Position numbers and translations under genes: made by a program. A DNA stretch of 64,000 bases, from the NCBI GenBank assembly GCA_038108155.1, contig JAYNHP010000002.1, forward strand, positions 1 to 64,000. Reading direction: 5' to 3'. The stretch's first letter is position 1. Every line of letters starts with the position of its first letter. The notes under the pieces were generated by a model. The model was given only the letters and a program-made list of their open reading frames with translations, was not told where the DNA came from and searched no databases. Of this stretch, positions 1-9,486 are shown in pieces. Origin of the DNA: MED-G20 sp038108155 (lineage in GTDB: Bacteria; Bacteroidota; Bacteroidia; Flavobacteriales_D; Parvicellaceae).

Positions 1-327
1 CGCCCATTAAAGTGGCACGCGAGCTGGGTTCAGAACGTCGCGAGACAGTTCGGTCCCTATCTGTTGTGGGCGTTAGAGATTTGAGGGAACCTGACCCTAG
101 TACGAGAGGACCGGGTTGGACGAACCTCTAGTGTACCTGTTGTGGCGCTAGCTGCATCGCAGGGTAGCTATGTTCGGTTGTGATAAGCGCTGAAAGCATC
201 TAAGCGCGAAACACATCTCAAGATGAGATCTCTTTTAAAGGTCGTTAAAGACGATGACGTTGATAGGCTACAGGTGTAAAGTCAGTGATGGCAAAGCCAA
301 GTAGTACTAATTACCTGTAAGCTTTTA
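1..327 (+). rRNA. rrl: 23S ribosomal RNA, 3' end (partial)
   Basis: The 3' part of a large-subunit rRNA gene whose 5' part lies before the window. The universally conserved sarcin-ricin loop (AGTACGAGAGGACC) is visible near 98-112, followed by the usual terminal helices and the closing stretch with the typical TACTAAT about 20 bases from the end. The exact 3' end is estimated by analogy with E. coli and could be off by several bases. A 5S gene follows after about 65 bases, so this is the distal end of an rRNA operon. Confidence 0.95.
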
Positions 328-391
328 ATAATGACAGTTTGTTGTGTACTTTATGATTATTATATTTAGAAATACTAAAATATTTAACGCT

Positions 392-502
<111 letters not shown>

Positions 503-506
503 TTTT

Positions 507-533
507 AAAACCTCCTTATGGAGGTTTTTTTTT
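507..533 (+). terminator. rRNA operon intrinsic terminator
   Basis: AAAACCTCC (507-515), loop TTAT (516-519), GGAGGTTTT (520-528), continuing into a T-run. It begins 5 bases after the 5S gene and separates the rRNA operon from carB. Confidence 0.9.
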
Positions 534-599
534 GCCTTTTTTTCAACAACATGAATATTTTGACCTTCTTTTACTTATTTTCGTCCTCAAAGTTTAAAT

Positions 600-3416
600 A
601 TGCCAAAAGATTCATCGATTAAGTCAGTTCTTATTATTGGAAGCGGCCCTATAGTAATAGGTCAAGCATGTGAGTTTGATTATTCTGGCTCTCAAGCTTC
701 AAGATCATTAAGAGAAGAAGGTATTGAAGTTACTTTAATAAATTCTAACCCTGCTACAATCATGACTGATAAAGTAGTTGCAGATAATATCTATTTACTT
801 CCACTTGAAATAGAATCTATAGAAAAAATTCTTAACTCTCATAATATTGATGCTGTTCTTCCTACAATGGGTGGTCAAACTGCTTTAAATTTGTGTATAA
901 AATGTGATGATGTGGGTTTGTGGGATGAATATAATGTTAAAATAATTGGAGTTGATATTGATGCAATTGAAATAACCGAAAATAGACAAGCTTTTAGAAA
1001 ATTGATGAACGAGATCGATGTCTCTATGGCACCCCAATTAATTGCCAAATCATTTTTACAAGGGAAAGAAATTGCTCAAAAATTTGGATTTCCATTATGT
1101 ATTAGACCTTCTTACACACTTGGTGGTTCTGGGGCTTCATTTGTTCACAGTGAAAAAGATTTTGACTCTTTATTAAATAGAGGACTTCATGCTTCACCAA
1201 TTCATGAAGTAATGATAGATAAGGCAGTAATTGGATGGAAAGAGTTTGAGTTAGAATTATTAAGAGATAAAAATGATAATGTTACAATAATTTGCTCTAT
1301 TGAAAATATGGACCCCATGGGAATTCATACTGGTGATTCTATAACAGTTGCTCCAGCCATGACCTTAAGCGATAAAACATATCAGAAAATGCGTGATATG
1401 GCTATTAAAATGATGAGAGCCATTGGAGATTTTGCTGGTGGATGTAACGTTCAATTTGCTGTTAGTGATGACGAAAATGAAGATATAATTGCTATCGAAA
1501 TAAATCCTAGAGTTAGTCGATCTTCCGCATTAGCTTCCAAAGCTACAGGATACCCGATTGCAAAAATAGCTGCAAAACTTGCTATTGGTTATACATTAGA
1601 TGAGTTAGATAATCAAATTACAAAATCCACATCTGCTTTTTTTGAGCCTACTTTAGATTATGTTATTGTTAAAATCCCAAGATGGAATTTTAATAAGTTC
1701 AAGGGTTCTGATAGAAAGTTGGGTCTTCAAATGAAATCTGTAGGTGAGGTAATGGGAATAGGAAGGTCTTTTCAGGAAGCTTTACAAAAAGCCTGTCAAT
1801 CTTTAGAGATAAATAGAAATGGTCTTGGAGCTGATGGAAAAGAGATAAAGAATCAAAATGAAATATTGAAAAGCTTGGAGTTTCCAAGTTGGAATAGGTT
1901 ATTTCATATTTACGATGCAATTAAGTTAGGAATACCCTTTAAAAAGATTCAAGAAAAAACACGAATTGATGATTGGTTTTTAAGACAAATTCAAGAATTA
2001 CTAGCTATTGAAGATAAGATTGAAGCATTCGATATTAACAATTTACCTAAGGAATTATTATTTGAAGCGAAACAAAAAGGTTATGCAGATAGACAAATTG
2101 GTCATTTACTTGGTTGCTTAGAAAGTGAAGTGTTCAAGAAAAGACATGATTTAGGAATTAAAAGAGTTTACAAATTAGTAGATACGTGTGCTGCTGAATT
2201 TAGAGCAGAAACACCTTATTTTTATTCAACTTTTGAGCAAGAAAACGAATCTATTGTTACCAATAAACCAAAAGTAATTGTTCTCGGATCTGGACCTAAT
2301 AGAATTGGTCAAGGAATTGAATTTGATTATTGTTGTGTTCATGGTGTATTAGCTGCAAAAGAATGTGGCTATGAGACCATTATGATAAATTGTAATCCAG
2401 AAACTGTATCGACAGATTTTGATACTGCCGATAAACTTTACTTTGAACCTGTTTTTTGGGAACATATCTACGATATTATACTTCACGAAAAACCAGTTGG
2501 AGTTATTGTTCAACTTGGAGGTCAAACAGCTTTAAAACTTGCGGAGAAATTATCTAGATATGGTATAAAAGTTCTTGGAACTTCTTACGAGGCTCTTGAC
2601 TTGGCTGAAGACAGAGGAAGTTTTTCAAATCTATTAAAGGATAATAATATCCCTTATCCAAAATTTGGAGTTGTAGAGTCTGCTGAACAAGCCTTAGAGC
2701 TCTCCAAAGACTTGGGTTTTCCTTTGCTTGTTAGACCTAGTTATGTTTTAGGTGGAATGAAGATGAAGATTGTCATTAATGAAGAAGACTTAGAACATCA
2801 TGTGGTCGATATACTAAAGGATATGCCAGATAATCAAATCCTTCTAGATCATTTTTTAGACGGGGCTATTGAGGCAGAAGCAGATGCTATTTGTGATGGT
2901 GACAATGTTAAAATTATTGGTATCATGCAACATATTGAGCCTGCTGGGATACATTCAGGCGACTCTTATGCTCTTTTACCACCTTATAATTTAGGTGATT
3001 TTATTATTCAACAAATTGAGGAATATACCCATACAATAGCAAAAGCATTAAAAACAGTTGGATTAATAAATATACAGTTTGCTATTAAAAATGATACTGT
3101 TTATATAATTGAAGCTAATCCTAGAGCTTCAAGAACGGTTCCATTTATTGCAAAAGCATATAAAGAACCATATGTAAATTATGCTACCAAAGTAATGCTG
3201 GGTAAAAAGAAAATAAAAGACTTTGATTTTAAACCAGAAAAAAATGGTTATGCTATAAAAATTCCAGTTTTTTCATTTGATAAATTTCCAAATGTAAATA
3301 AAGAATTAGGCCCTGAAATGAAATCAACTGGAGAAGCAATAAGATTTATCAAAGACTTGAAGGATCCCTTCTTTAGAAAGATATATTCTGAAAGAAACTT
3401 ATACTTAAGTAAGTAA
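600..3416 (+). CDS. carB: Carbamoyl-phosphate synthase large subunit, without the C-terminal regulatory domain
   Basis: Cytoplasmic large subunit that makes carbamoyl phosphate from bicarbonate, ATP and glutamine-derived ammonia for pyrimidine and arginine synthesis. Two homologous ATP-grasp halves are visible. The first opens with IIGSGPIVIGQACEFDYSG and holds RPSYTLGGSG and EINPRVSRSSALASKATGYP. The second repeats this as VLGSGPNRIGQGIEFDYCC, RPSYVLGGM and EANPRASRT near residues 560 to 870. The 938 residues end soon after FKPEKNGYAIKIPVFSFDKF, whereas E. coli CarB (about 1070) carries a further MGS-like allosteric domain; short CarB is, to my knowledge, usual in this phylum. carA is not in the window. 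It follows the rRNA terminator by 66 bases. Confidence 0.97.
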   Translation: MPKDSSIKSVLIIGSGPIVIGQACEFDYSGSQASRSLREEGIEVTLINSNPATIMTDKVVADNIYLLPLEIESIEKILNSHNIDAVLPTMGGQTALNLCIKCDDVGLWDEYNVKIIGVDIDAIEITENRQAFRKLMNEIDVSMAPQLIAKSFLQGKEIAQKFGFPLCIRPSYTLGGSGASFVHSEKDFDSLLNRGLHASPIHEVMIDKAVIGWKEFELELLRDKNDNVTIICSIENMDPMGIHTGDSITVAPAMTLSDKTYQKMRDMAIKMMRAIGDFAGGCNVQFAVSDDENEDIIAIEINPRVSRSSALASKATGYPIAKIAAKLAIGYTLDELDNQITKSTSAFFEPTLDYVIVKIPRWNFNKFKGSDRKLGLQMKSVGEVMGIGRSFQEALQKACQSLEINRNGLGADGKEIKNQNEILKSLEFPSWNRLFHIYDAIKLGIPFKKIQEKTRIDDWFLRQIQELLAIEDKIEAFDINNLPKELLFEAKQKGYADRQIGHLLGCLESEVFKKRHDLGIKRVYKLVDTCAAEFRAETPYFYSTFEQENESIVTNKPKVIVLGSGPNRIGQGIEFDYCCVHGVLAAKECGYETIMINCNPETVSTDFDTADKLYFEPVFWEHIYDIILHEKPVGVIVQLGGQTALKLAEKLSRYGIKVLGTSYEALDLAEDRGSFSNLLKDNNIPYPKFGVVESAEQALELSKDLGFPLLVRPSYVLGGMKMKIVINEEDLEHHVVDILKDMPDNQILLDHFLDGAIEAEADAICDGDNVKIIGIMQHIEPAGIHSGDSYALLPPYNLGDFIIQQIEEYTHTIAKALKTVGLINIQFAIKNDTVYIIEANPRASRTVPFIAKAYKEPYVNYATKVMLGKKKIKDFDFKPEKNGYAIKIPVFSFDKFPNVNKELGPEMKSTGEAIRFIKDLKDPFFRKIYSERNLYLSK

Positions 3417-3457
3417 GTCTTAATTAATAATAAGTTATATTTTATTAATAAGCTTGT

Positions 3458-3465
3458 TATATTTG
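3458..3465 (+). promoter_or_regulatory. Candidate promoter -7 box for the YfhO-like gene
   Basis: TATATTTG matches the Bacteroidota -7 consensus TAnnTTTG. It lies 18 bases before the ATG at 3484, in the 67-base gap after carB. I do not see a good TTG box at the right distance, so this is weak. Confidence 0.35.
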
Positions 3466-3483
3466 AATATATAAACTCTATTT

Positions 3484-6246
3484 ATGAATTATAATTTTAA
3501 AGAAAACTACCCTCATTTAGTAGCAGTTTTATTTTTCTTAATCGTATCTATTACTTATTTGTCACCTGTTTTAAATGGTTATGCTTTAAAGCAAGACGAT
3601 ATTGACAATCATAAAGGAGTAGCTAAAGAAATAAGAGATCATAGAGAAGAATATAATGAAGAGCCTTTATGGACCAATTCTATGTTTGGAGGAATGCCAG
3701 CTACACAAGTTTCTGTAAAACATGATGCAAATTTATTAAGTTACGCCCAAAAAATAATTTCACTTGGATTACCACATCCAATTAGTGTTCTTTTTTTATA
3801 CTTATTAGGTTTCTACATACTTTGTATTTGTATGAGTATAAAACCTTGGTTATCTATTGTAGGATCAATTATGTTTGGTTTAAGCTCTTTCTTTTTTATT
3901 AGTTTGTCAGTAGGGCACAATTCAAAGATAATGGCAATGGCGTTTATGCCAATGATTCTTGGGGCATTTATATATTCCTATAGGAAAAAAGCTATTGTAG
4001 GTTCCATATTAATGGCTTTGTTTCTTGGTTTAGAGTTGAAATCTAATCATGTTCAAATTACCTATTACACCTTCATGATTTTGATTCCTCTAGGATTTAG
4101 TGAGCTAATTAGATTTTATAAAGCCAAAAGAATGCCTTCATTTTTTAAAACTACAGGTTTGTTAGTTGTTGCTGGTTTATTAGCAGTTATGTGTAATTCT
4201 GGAAATTTATTTATGACTTACGACTATTTACCTGATTCTCAAAGAGGCCCATCCGAGCTAACCTCAAAAACCCTTGGGGATAATGAAAAGGCTAAAACAG
4301 GTGGCTTAGACATCAATTATATGACCAATTGGAGCTACGGAGTTGGTGAAAGTTTAAATTTTATAATTCCTAATGTCAAGGGAGGTGGCTCAGGCCCTTA
4401 CTTGTTAGACGAAAATTTAATGGAAAATAATAATGTGAGCACTAGACTAAAGAATTTTGTTAAAGATGCTTATCAAAAAGGATGGACTATAAGTTCTTAT
4501 TGGGGTAACCAGCCTTCAACTGCTGGTCCGGTTTATATTGGTGCTACTATCTTTGTTTTATTTTTTCTTGGTCTTTTCTTTTTAAGAGATAGGATAAAGT
4601 GGCCTCTATTTTTTATACTATTAATTTCAATCTTTCTATCCTGGGGACACAACTGGATGTTTCTAACCAAATTATTTGCTGATTTTTTCCCTGGTTATTC
4701 AAAATTTAGATCAGTTACTATGATTTTAGTCATAGCAGAACTAATCCTTCCTCTAATAGGAATACTATGGTTGTTTCAGTTAATTGAAAAAAAATCAGAT
4801 TTTTTGAATAAAGAAGTAGATTTAAAATTTACAAAAATTGAAAACCTAAATTTATTTTATATACTTTGCTCAATTACAATCCTATTCTTTTTGAGTTTGG
4901 TAATTAGTCCAGATTTATTTCTAAATTTTATATCGCAAAATGAACAACAAATAATTAATCAATTATCCGTGATGGATCCTCAAACTGGATCTTATGTAAG
5001 TGAGTTAATTGATTTCAGAATCGGCATTCTTTCTCAAGATGCTTTACGTTCTTTGATTTTGGTTTCCATAGTTTTATTATTTCTATTCTTATTTATAAAA
5101 AATAAAATATCAAAGCACATTTTAATTGTTTCTATTGGGTTGACAGTTATGTTCGATATGTGGGGTGTTAGTAAAAGATATTTGAACAATAATGACCATT
5201 CAGATCTTGAAACACAGCTTACTAGACAAAGTGGATTAAAGTATTGGCAAGATTATGAGCTTAAGTTTTATCCACATTCTCCCAAAGCTGCCGATTTGGC
5301 AATTAGAGATTATGAAATTGCTCAAAATAATGATTTAAGACTAGGTGTTCAAAACACAATGAGAGATGTCTTAAATGAGTTTGAAGACAGTGATTATAGA
5401 AATAGAATTGCCAATATTCAATCTTTTAAAGCTCTTAACTTAAACACCAATTACCGTGTTTTAGAAATGGGTAATCCTCTTAACACTGCTAGAACCTCCT
5501 TTCTTCATAAATCTATTGGAGGATATTCAGCAGTTAAAGTTAAGAGAGTCCAAGAACTTATTGATTTCTATTTTCAAAAAGAGTATAATAATTTGAATAA
5601 TTCTTTGAAGAGCAATGAGTTTGATTTACTAAAATCAAATCATTTCTTTAATATGCTAAATACAAAGTATTATATTTTTAATCCAGAAGGCAATGCTGTT
5701 GTAGATTTTGTGAATCCAAATAGGGACAAAACTCCGGGAGTTTTAAAAAATCCATATACATTAGGAAATGCTTGGACAGTCAAAGAAATTAAATGGGTCC
5801 CTAATGCTGATGCAGAAATTTCCTTTTTAAACGATTCCTCTTTTGACCCATCCAATATTGCTGTAATTGATGAAAGGTATAAGGATATAATTGGAGATGT
5901 TTCCATGTCAGGAACTTCTGAAGTTAATCTTTTAAGTTACAGAGCAAATCAGTTAGAATATCAGATACAATCCCAGTCTGAAGAGTTAATTGTTTTTTCG
6001 GAAGTTTTTTACGATAAGGGATGGAAAGCTTTTGTAGATGGAGTTGAAACTCCTCATGTAAGAATAAATTATATTTTAAGAGGATTGAAAGTTAGTTCTG
6101 GAACTCACCAAATTTTATTTAAGTACGATTTACCAATTTTTAAGTACGCTTCAATAGTTTCATTTTCAAGTTCAATTATTGTACTTCTTTTATTTCTATT
6201 AATGTTGTTTTTTAAATTAAAGGAAAGACAATTCCCAGAAATATGA
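3484..6246 (+). CDS. YfhO-like multi-pass membrane protein
   Basis: A 920-residue integral membrane protein with about a dozen hydrophobic segments, starting at residues 10-30 and ending with one at about 890-915, plus long polar loops. The segment WSYGVGESLNFIIPNVKGG followed by SYWGNQPSTAGPVYIGA, and the C-terminal extracytoplasmic region ending in HVRINYILRGLKV, fit the YfhO family of large GT-C-like membrane proteins. In Gram-positive relatives YfhO acts in glycosylation of lipoteichoic acid; the role in Bacteroidota is not established. Its stop overlaps the next gene's start by ATGA, and the following gene is a glycosyltransferase, so a role in envelope glycan transfer is a reasonable inference. 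Family fairly sure, substrate unknown. Confidence 0.8.
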   Translation: MNYNFKENYPHLVAVLFFLIVSITYLSPVLNGYALKQDDIDNHKGVAKEIRDHREEYNEEPLWTNSMFGGMPATQVSVKHDANLLSYAQKIISLGLPHPISVLFLYLLGFYILCICMSIKPWLSIVGSIMFGLSSFFFISLSVGHNSKIMAMAFMPMILGAFIYSYRKKAIVGSILMALFLGLELKSNHVQITYYTFMILIPLGFSELIRFYKAKRMPSFFKTTGLLVVAGLLAVMCNSGNLFMTYDYLPDSQRGPSELTSKTLGDNEKAKTGGLDINYMTNWSYGVGESLNFIIPNVKGGGSGPYLLDENLMENNNVSTRLKNFVKDAYQKGWTISSYWGNQPSTAGPVYIGATIFVLFFLGLFFLRDRIKWPLFFILLISIFLSWGHNWMFLTKLFADFFPGYSKFRSVTMILVIAELILPLIGILWLFQLIEKKSDFLNKEVDLKFTKIENLNLFYILCSITILFFLSLVISPDLFLNFISQNEQQIINQLSVMDPQTGSYVSELIDFRIGILSQDALRSLILVSIVLLFLFLFIKNKISKHILIVSIGLTVMFDMWGVSKRYLNNNDHSDLETQLTRQSGLKYWQDYELKFYPHSPKAADLAIRDYEIAQNNDLRLGVQNTMRDVLNEFEDSDYRNRIANIQSFKALNLNTNYRVLEMGNPLNTARTSFLHKSIGGYSAVKVKRVQELIDFYFQKEYNNLNNSLKSNEFDLLKSNHFFNMLNTKYYIFNPEGNAVVDFVNPNRDKTPGVLKNPYTLGNAWTVKEIKWVPNADAEISFLNDSSFDPSNIAVIDERYKDIIGDVSMSGTSEVNLLSYRANQLEYQIQSQSEELIVFSEVFYDKGWKAFVDGVETPHVRINYILRGLKVSSGTHQILFKYDLPIFKYASIVSFSSSIIVLLLFLLMLFFKLKERQFPEI

Positions 6247-7508
6247 AAAAGGTTTTGGTCATCACTTACTATTGGCCACCTAGCGGTGGAGCAGGAGTTC
6301 AACGATGGGTTAAGTTTATAAAGTATTTTAAAGATCAAAATATTAATCCTTTTATTATAAGTGTAGATCCAGATTTTGCTTCATATCCATTAATTGATAA
6401 TTCATTAACAAAAGATATACCAGATAATACAAATGTTTATTTAACTAAAACAAATGAACCATACTCTCTTTACAAGAAAATTAATAATAATCAAACTCCT
6501 TATGCTGGTTTTGCCAATGAAGGAAGGCCTAATTTTTTTCAAAAAATAGCACGATTTATTAGAGGAAATTTTTTTATTCCAGACTCGAGAAAAGGTTGGA
6601 ATAATTTTGCTTACAAAAAGGCTGTTGAGATATTAGAAAAAGAAAATATTGATACCGTAATTACTACAAGTCCTCCGCATTCTACCCAACTTATTGGCTT
6701 AAAACTAAAAGAAACACAAAATATTAAATGGATTGCGGATCTAAGAGATCCGTGGACAGATATATATTATTACAAATCAATGCTTCATACTAAATGGGCT
6801 AAGCAAAAAGATTTAAATTATGAAAAAAGAGTCATTGAAAAATCAGATAAAGTTGTGGTAGTTAGTGATTCTATTAAACAACTTTTATTAAATAAATCTA
6901 ATCTAGTTCAAGAATCAAAAATTCACATAATTCCGAACGGCTTTGACGAAGACGATTTTTTAGTTTCATCAAAAAATAATAACAGTAAATTTTTACTTTC
7001 CTATGTTGGAACTATTACTAAAGATTATCCTTTAGACTCCATTAAAAAGTCAATTTCCAATCTCAATATTAATCTTGAGTTTACTGGTAAAGCAGACCAA
7101 CCAACCAAACATTTACTTAATGAAGTTGCTAGTTTTAATAATCATGTGAAACATAAAGAATCCATTAATCTTTTACTAGCTAGTGATATGCTCCTTTTAG
7201 TAATTCCTAAAATATCTAACAATAAAGGAATATTAACTGGAAAACTTTTCGAATATTTAGGAGCTAGAAAGCCAATTTTATGTATTGGTCCAACAGATGG
7301 TGATGCTGCTAAAATTATTAAGGAGTGCAAAGCGGGAAAAACATTTGATTATTCAGATGAAAATGGGATATATGATTTTATAGAAACTTATATGTCAAAT
7401 GAATTTATATTTGAAAATAAAAATTATCTAAATTACTCAAGAAGAAACCTTACAAAAAACCTATCAAAAATTTTAACTGATATGGCAGAGAATAAAAAGC
7501 TGTTATGA
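6243..7508 (+). CDS. Glycosyltransferase family 4-like protein
   Basis: A 421-residue GT-B fold glycosyltransferase. The N-terminus has the glycine-rich acceptor-domain start WPPSGGAGVQRWVKF. The C-terminal half has a GT1/GT4-type donor domain, beginning near LLSYVGTITKDYPLDS and with GILTGKLFEYLGARKPIL, in which the E of the FEYLGA-type motif normally contacts the nucleotide sugar. It overlaps the YfhO-like gene upstream by 4 bases and the proline dehydrogenase gene downstream by 4, so all three are probably translationally coupled. It likely acts on the cytoplasmic face of the membrane in surface polysaccharide or glycan synthesis; donor and acceptor cannot be read from the sequence. Confidence 0.85.
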   Translation: MKKVLVITYYWPPSGGAGVQRWVKFIKYFKDQNINPFIISVDPDFASYPLIDNSLTKDIPDNTNVYLTKTNEPYSLYKKINNNQTPYAGFANEGRPNFFQKIARFIRGNFFIPDSRKGWNNFAYKKAVEILEKENIDTVITTSPPHSTQLIGLKLKETQNIKWIADLRDPWTDIYYYKSMLHTKWAKQKDLNYEKRVIEKSDKVVVVSDSIKQLLLNKSNLVQESKIHIIPNGFDEDDFLVSSKNNNSKFLLSYVGTITKDYPLDSIKKSISNLNINLEFTGKADQPTKHLLNEVASFNNHVKHKESINLLLASDMLLLVIPKISNNKGILTGKLFEYLGARKPILCIGPTDGDAAKIIKECKAGKTFDYSDENGIYDFIETYMSNEFIFENKNYLNYSRRNLTKNLSKILTDMAENKKLL

Positions 7509-8668
7509 TAAATTTTGATGATACTAAACCTGTATTTGCCCATAAGTCCAACTGGGAACTAAGAAAATCGTATTATCTTTTTTCAATCCTCCAACATTCA
7601 CTTTTAGTTAAAATTGGAAGTTTATTATTGAAAATTTCATTCTTTCTGAGAATACCTATTAAGAAACTCATAAAAATGACCATTTTTAATCAATTTTGTG
7701 GAGGAGAGAATATTCAAGATTGTTCCAAGAAAATTAATGAACTTTATGAATTTGGAATAGGTACTATTCTAGACTACTCAGTTGAGGGAAAAGAAAATGA
7801 GTCTGATTTTGAAAAAACAAAAGAAGAAATAATTCAAACCATTCTTTTCTCAGCAAACAACAGTAAAATCCCATTTACTGTTTTCAAAATTACAGGTTTA
7901 GGTAAATCATCTTTAATTGAAAAAGCAAGTCTAGATTTTAAAAGTCTAGATGATAATGAGCTTGAAGAACTAAATTTAGTTACCAGAAGAGTAGATGAAA
8001 TTTGTAAAGCTTCGAGTGAAAATAGAGTTCCTATTTTTGTAGATGCTGAAGACAGTTGGTACCAAGATTATATTGATGATGTGGTGGAAAGTATGATTTT
8101 TAAGTACAATAATGAATTTCCAATTGTGTATAATACTATACAGCTATACCGTCACGATAGACTCCGATATATGAAAGATTTAATTTCAAGATGTAACTCA
8201 AATGGGAAGAATCTAGGTCTAAAATTAGTTCGTGGTGCATATATGGAAAAGGAACGAGAGCAAGCAAGTAAGAAGAACTATCCAGACCCAATTCAAAAAG
8301 ACAAACAAGCAACCGATAATGACTTTAACAAGGCTGTAGAGTTTTGTATTGAAAATATTAAGACTGTAAGTCTTTGTGTAGGGACCCATAACGAAAAAAG
8401 TGTTTTACATTTAACTAATCTCATGAAAAAAAAGGCATTTAAAAACAACGATTCTAGAATTTGGTTTGCCCAACTTCTTGGCATGAGTGACCATATAAGT
8501 TTTAATCTTTCAAAAGAAGGCTATAATGTTGCTAAATATGTTCCCTATGGCCCTGTGAAGGAAGTTATTCCTTATCTTATAAGAAGAGCTGAGGAGAATA
8601 CTTCGGTTTCCGGGCAAACAAGTAGAGAACTTTCTTTAATTAAAATTGAACTAGAAAGTAGGAATTAG
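7505..8668 (+). CDS. Proline dehydrogenase
   Basis: Monofunctional FAD-dependent proline dehydrogenase that oxidises proline to pyrroline-5-carboxylate, passing electrons to the quinone pool. The 387-residue beta/alpha barrel shows the family motifs KLVRGAYMEKERE (substrate and flavin site), GTHNE, and the C-terminal VPYGPVKEVIPYLIRRAEEN whose paired arginines bind the proline carboxylate. There is no pyrroline-5-carboxylate dehydrogenase domain, so a separate gene must supply that step. It starts inside an ATGA overlap with the glycosyltransferase gene, an odd metabolic partner. Its TAG stop overlaps the stop of the convergent DUF3108 gene by 4 bases (TTAG). Confidence 0.93.
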   Translation: MINFDDTKPVFAHKSNWELRKSYYLFSILQHSLLVKIGSLLLKISFFLRIPIKKLIKMTIFNQFCGGENIQDCSKKINELYEFGIGTILDYSVEGKENESDFEKTKEEIIQTILFSANNSKIPFTVFKITGLGKSSLIEKASLDFKSLDDNELEELNLVTRRVDEICKASSENRVPIFVDAEDSWYQDYIDDVVESMIFKYNNEFPIVYNTIQLYRHDRLRYMKDLISRCNSNGKNLGLKLVRGAYMEKEREQASKKNYPDPIQKDKQATDNDFNKAVEFCIENIKTVSLCVGTHNEKSVLHLTNLMKKKAFKNNDSRIWFAQLLGMSDHISFNLSKEGYNVAKYVPYGPVKEVIPYLIRRAEENTSVSGQTSRELSLIKIELESRN

Positions 8669-9486
8669 TCTAAGTAACTCATAGGTACTTTGGTTCCTTT
8701 TATATTTTTAGAGAAAACTCTAATAGAACCCACAAGTATCTCTGCTTCTACATAAATTGGGATTCTATTGATATCATCACTTACAAAAACATCCATAGTC
8801 TCATTGGCTTTGAAAATAGTTCCTTCAATTAGGTTAATTTGAAAGTGGATGCAATCAATAGTTTTTTTGTTCTGATTAGTTATCTTATTCTTACCCTTGT
8901 AAATAATATTTATATTTTCGAAAACCTGTTTGTCTAAAACTATATTTAAAGGAATAGTATCGTTTTTTTGGTATGTAGTAAAGTTTATAGCTCTAGAAAA
9001 ATATACAGAGCTCATGATATCAAAACTGCAATTTATTATATCTAAAGTGTCTTGTATATGTTCTTTATCCTTGAAATCTGAAATATAAGCTAGATTTCTA
9101 TCATAGTCAAAATCATACTCATAATCTAGTTTGAAATCACCTTCTCTTACCCTTCTTGTAAAGTGAAGGGGTAGTAAAGTTTTTTTTGAAATAAAGGATG
9201 CATATTTATCCCTAACTTTAAAAAACCAATCATAGTTTTTCAAGGTTCTTCCTTTTCCTTCTAAATATAGACATGGTTGATTTTTATATATTGAATCTTC
9301 TACTTTGAACCTTACTTTACCAGCAGAAACCCATGTTTTGCTCATTAAATATTCAATATCATATATAACTTCTTCACCAGCAATGAATGGAAGATTATTG
9401 GAAATGCAGTTTGTTTGGGCCGATAAATCAAAGACTAATAAAACAAATAAATATTTAAATAAATTATTCAGCTGTTTTATTAACAA
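8665..9486 (-). CDS. DUF3108 domain-containing exported protein
   Basis: A 273-residue protein with an N-terminal signal peptide (residues 1-23, ending LLVFDLSAQ) followed by a DUF3108 domain: AGEEVIYDIEYLMSK near the start, KGRTLKNYDWFFKVRD, and LPLHFTRRVREGDFKL. DUF3108 proteins are predicted periplasmic or outer-membrane-associated beta proteins with no firm function. The start is TTG at 9486; there is no ATG before residue 49 and only this start includes the whole signal peptide. The gene therefore begins 23 bases inside the end of the DUF1573 gene, implying translational coupling. It follows the S41 protease and DUF1573 genes in the same direction. Confidence 0.85.
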   Translation of the reverse strand: MLIKQLNNLFKYLFVLLVFDLSAQTNCISNNLPFIAGEEVIYDIEYLMSKTWVSAGKVRFKVEDSIYKNQPCLYLEGKGRTLKNYDWFFKVRDKYASFISKKTLLPLHFTRRVREGDFKLDYEYDFDYDRNLAYISDFKDKEHIQDTLDIINCSFDIMSSVYFSRAINFTTYQKNDTIPLNIVLDKQVFENINIIYKGKNKITNQNKKTIDCIHFQINLIEGTIFKANETMDVFVSDDINRIPIYVEAEILVGSIRVFSKNIKGTKVPMSYLD

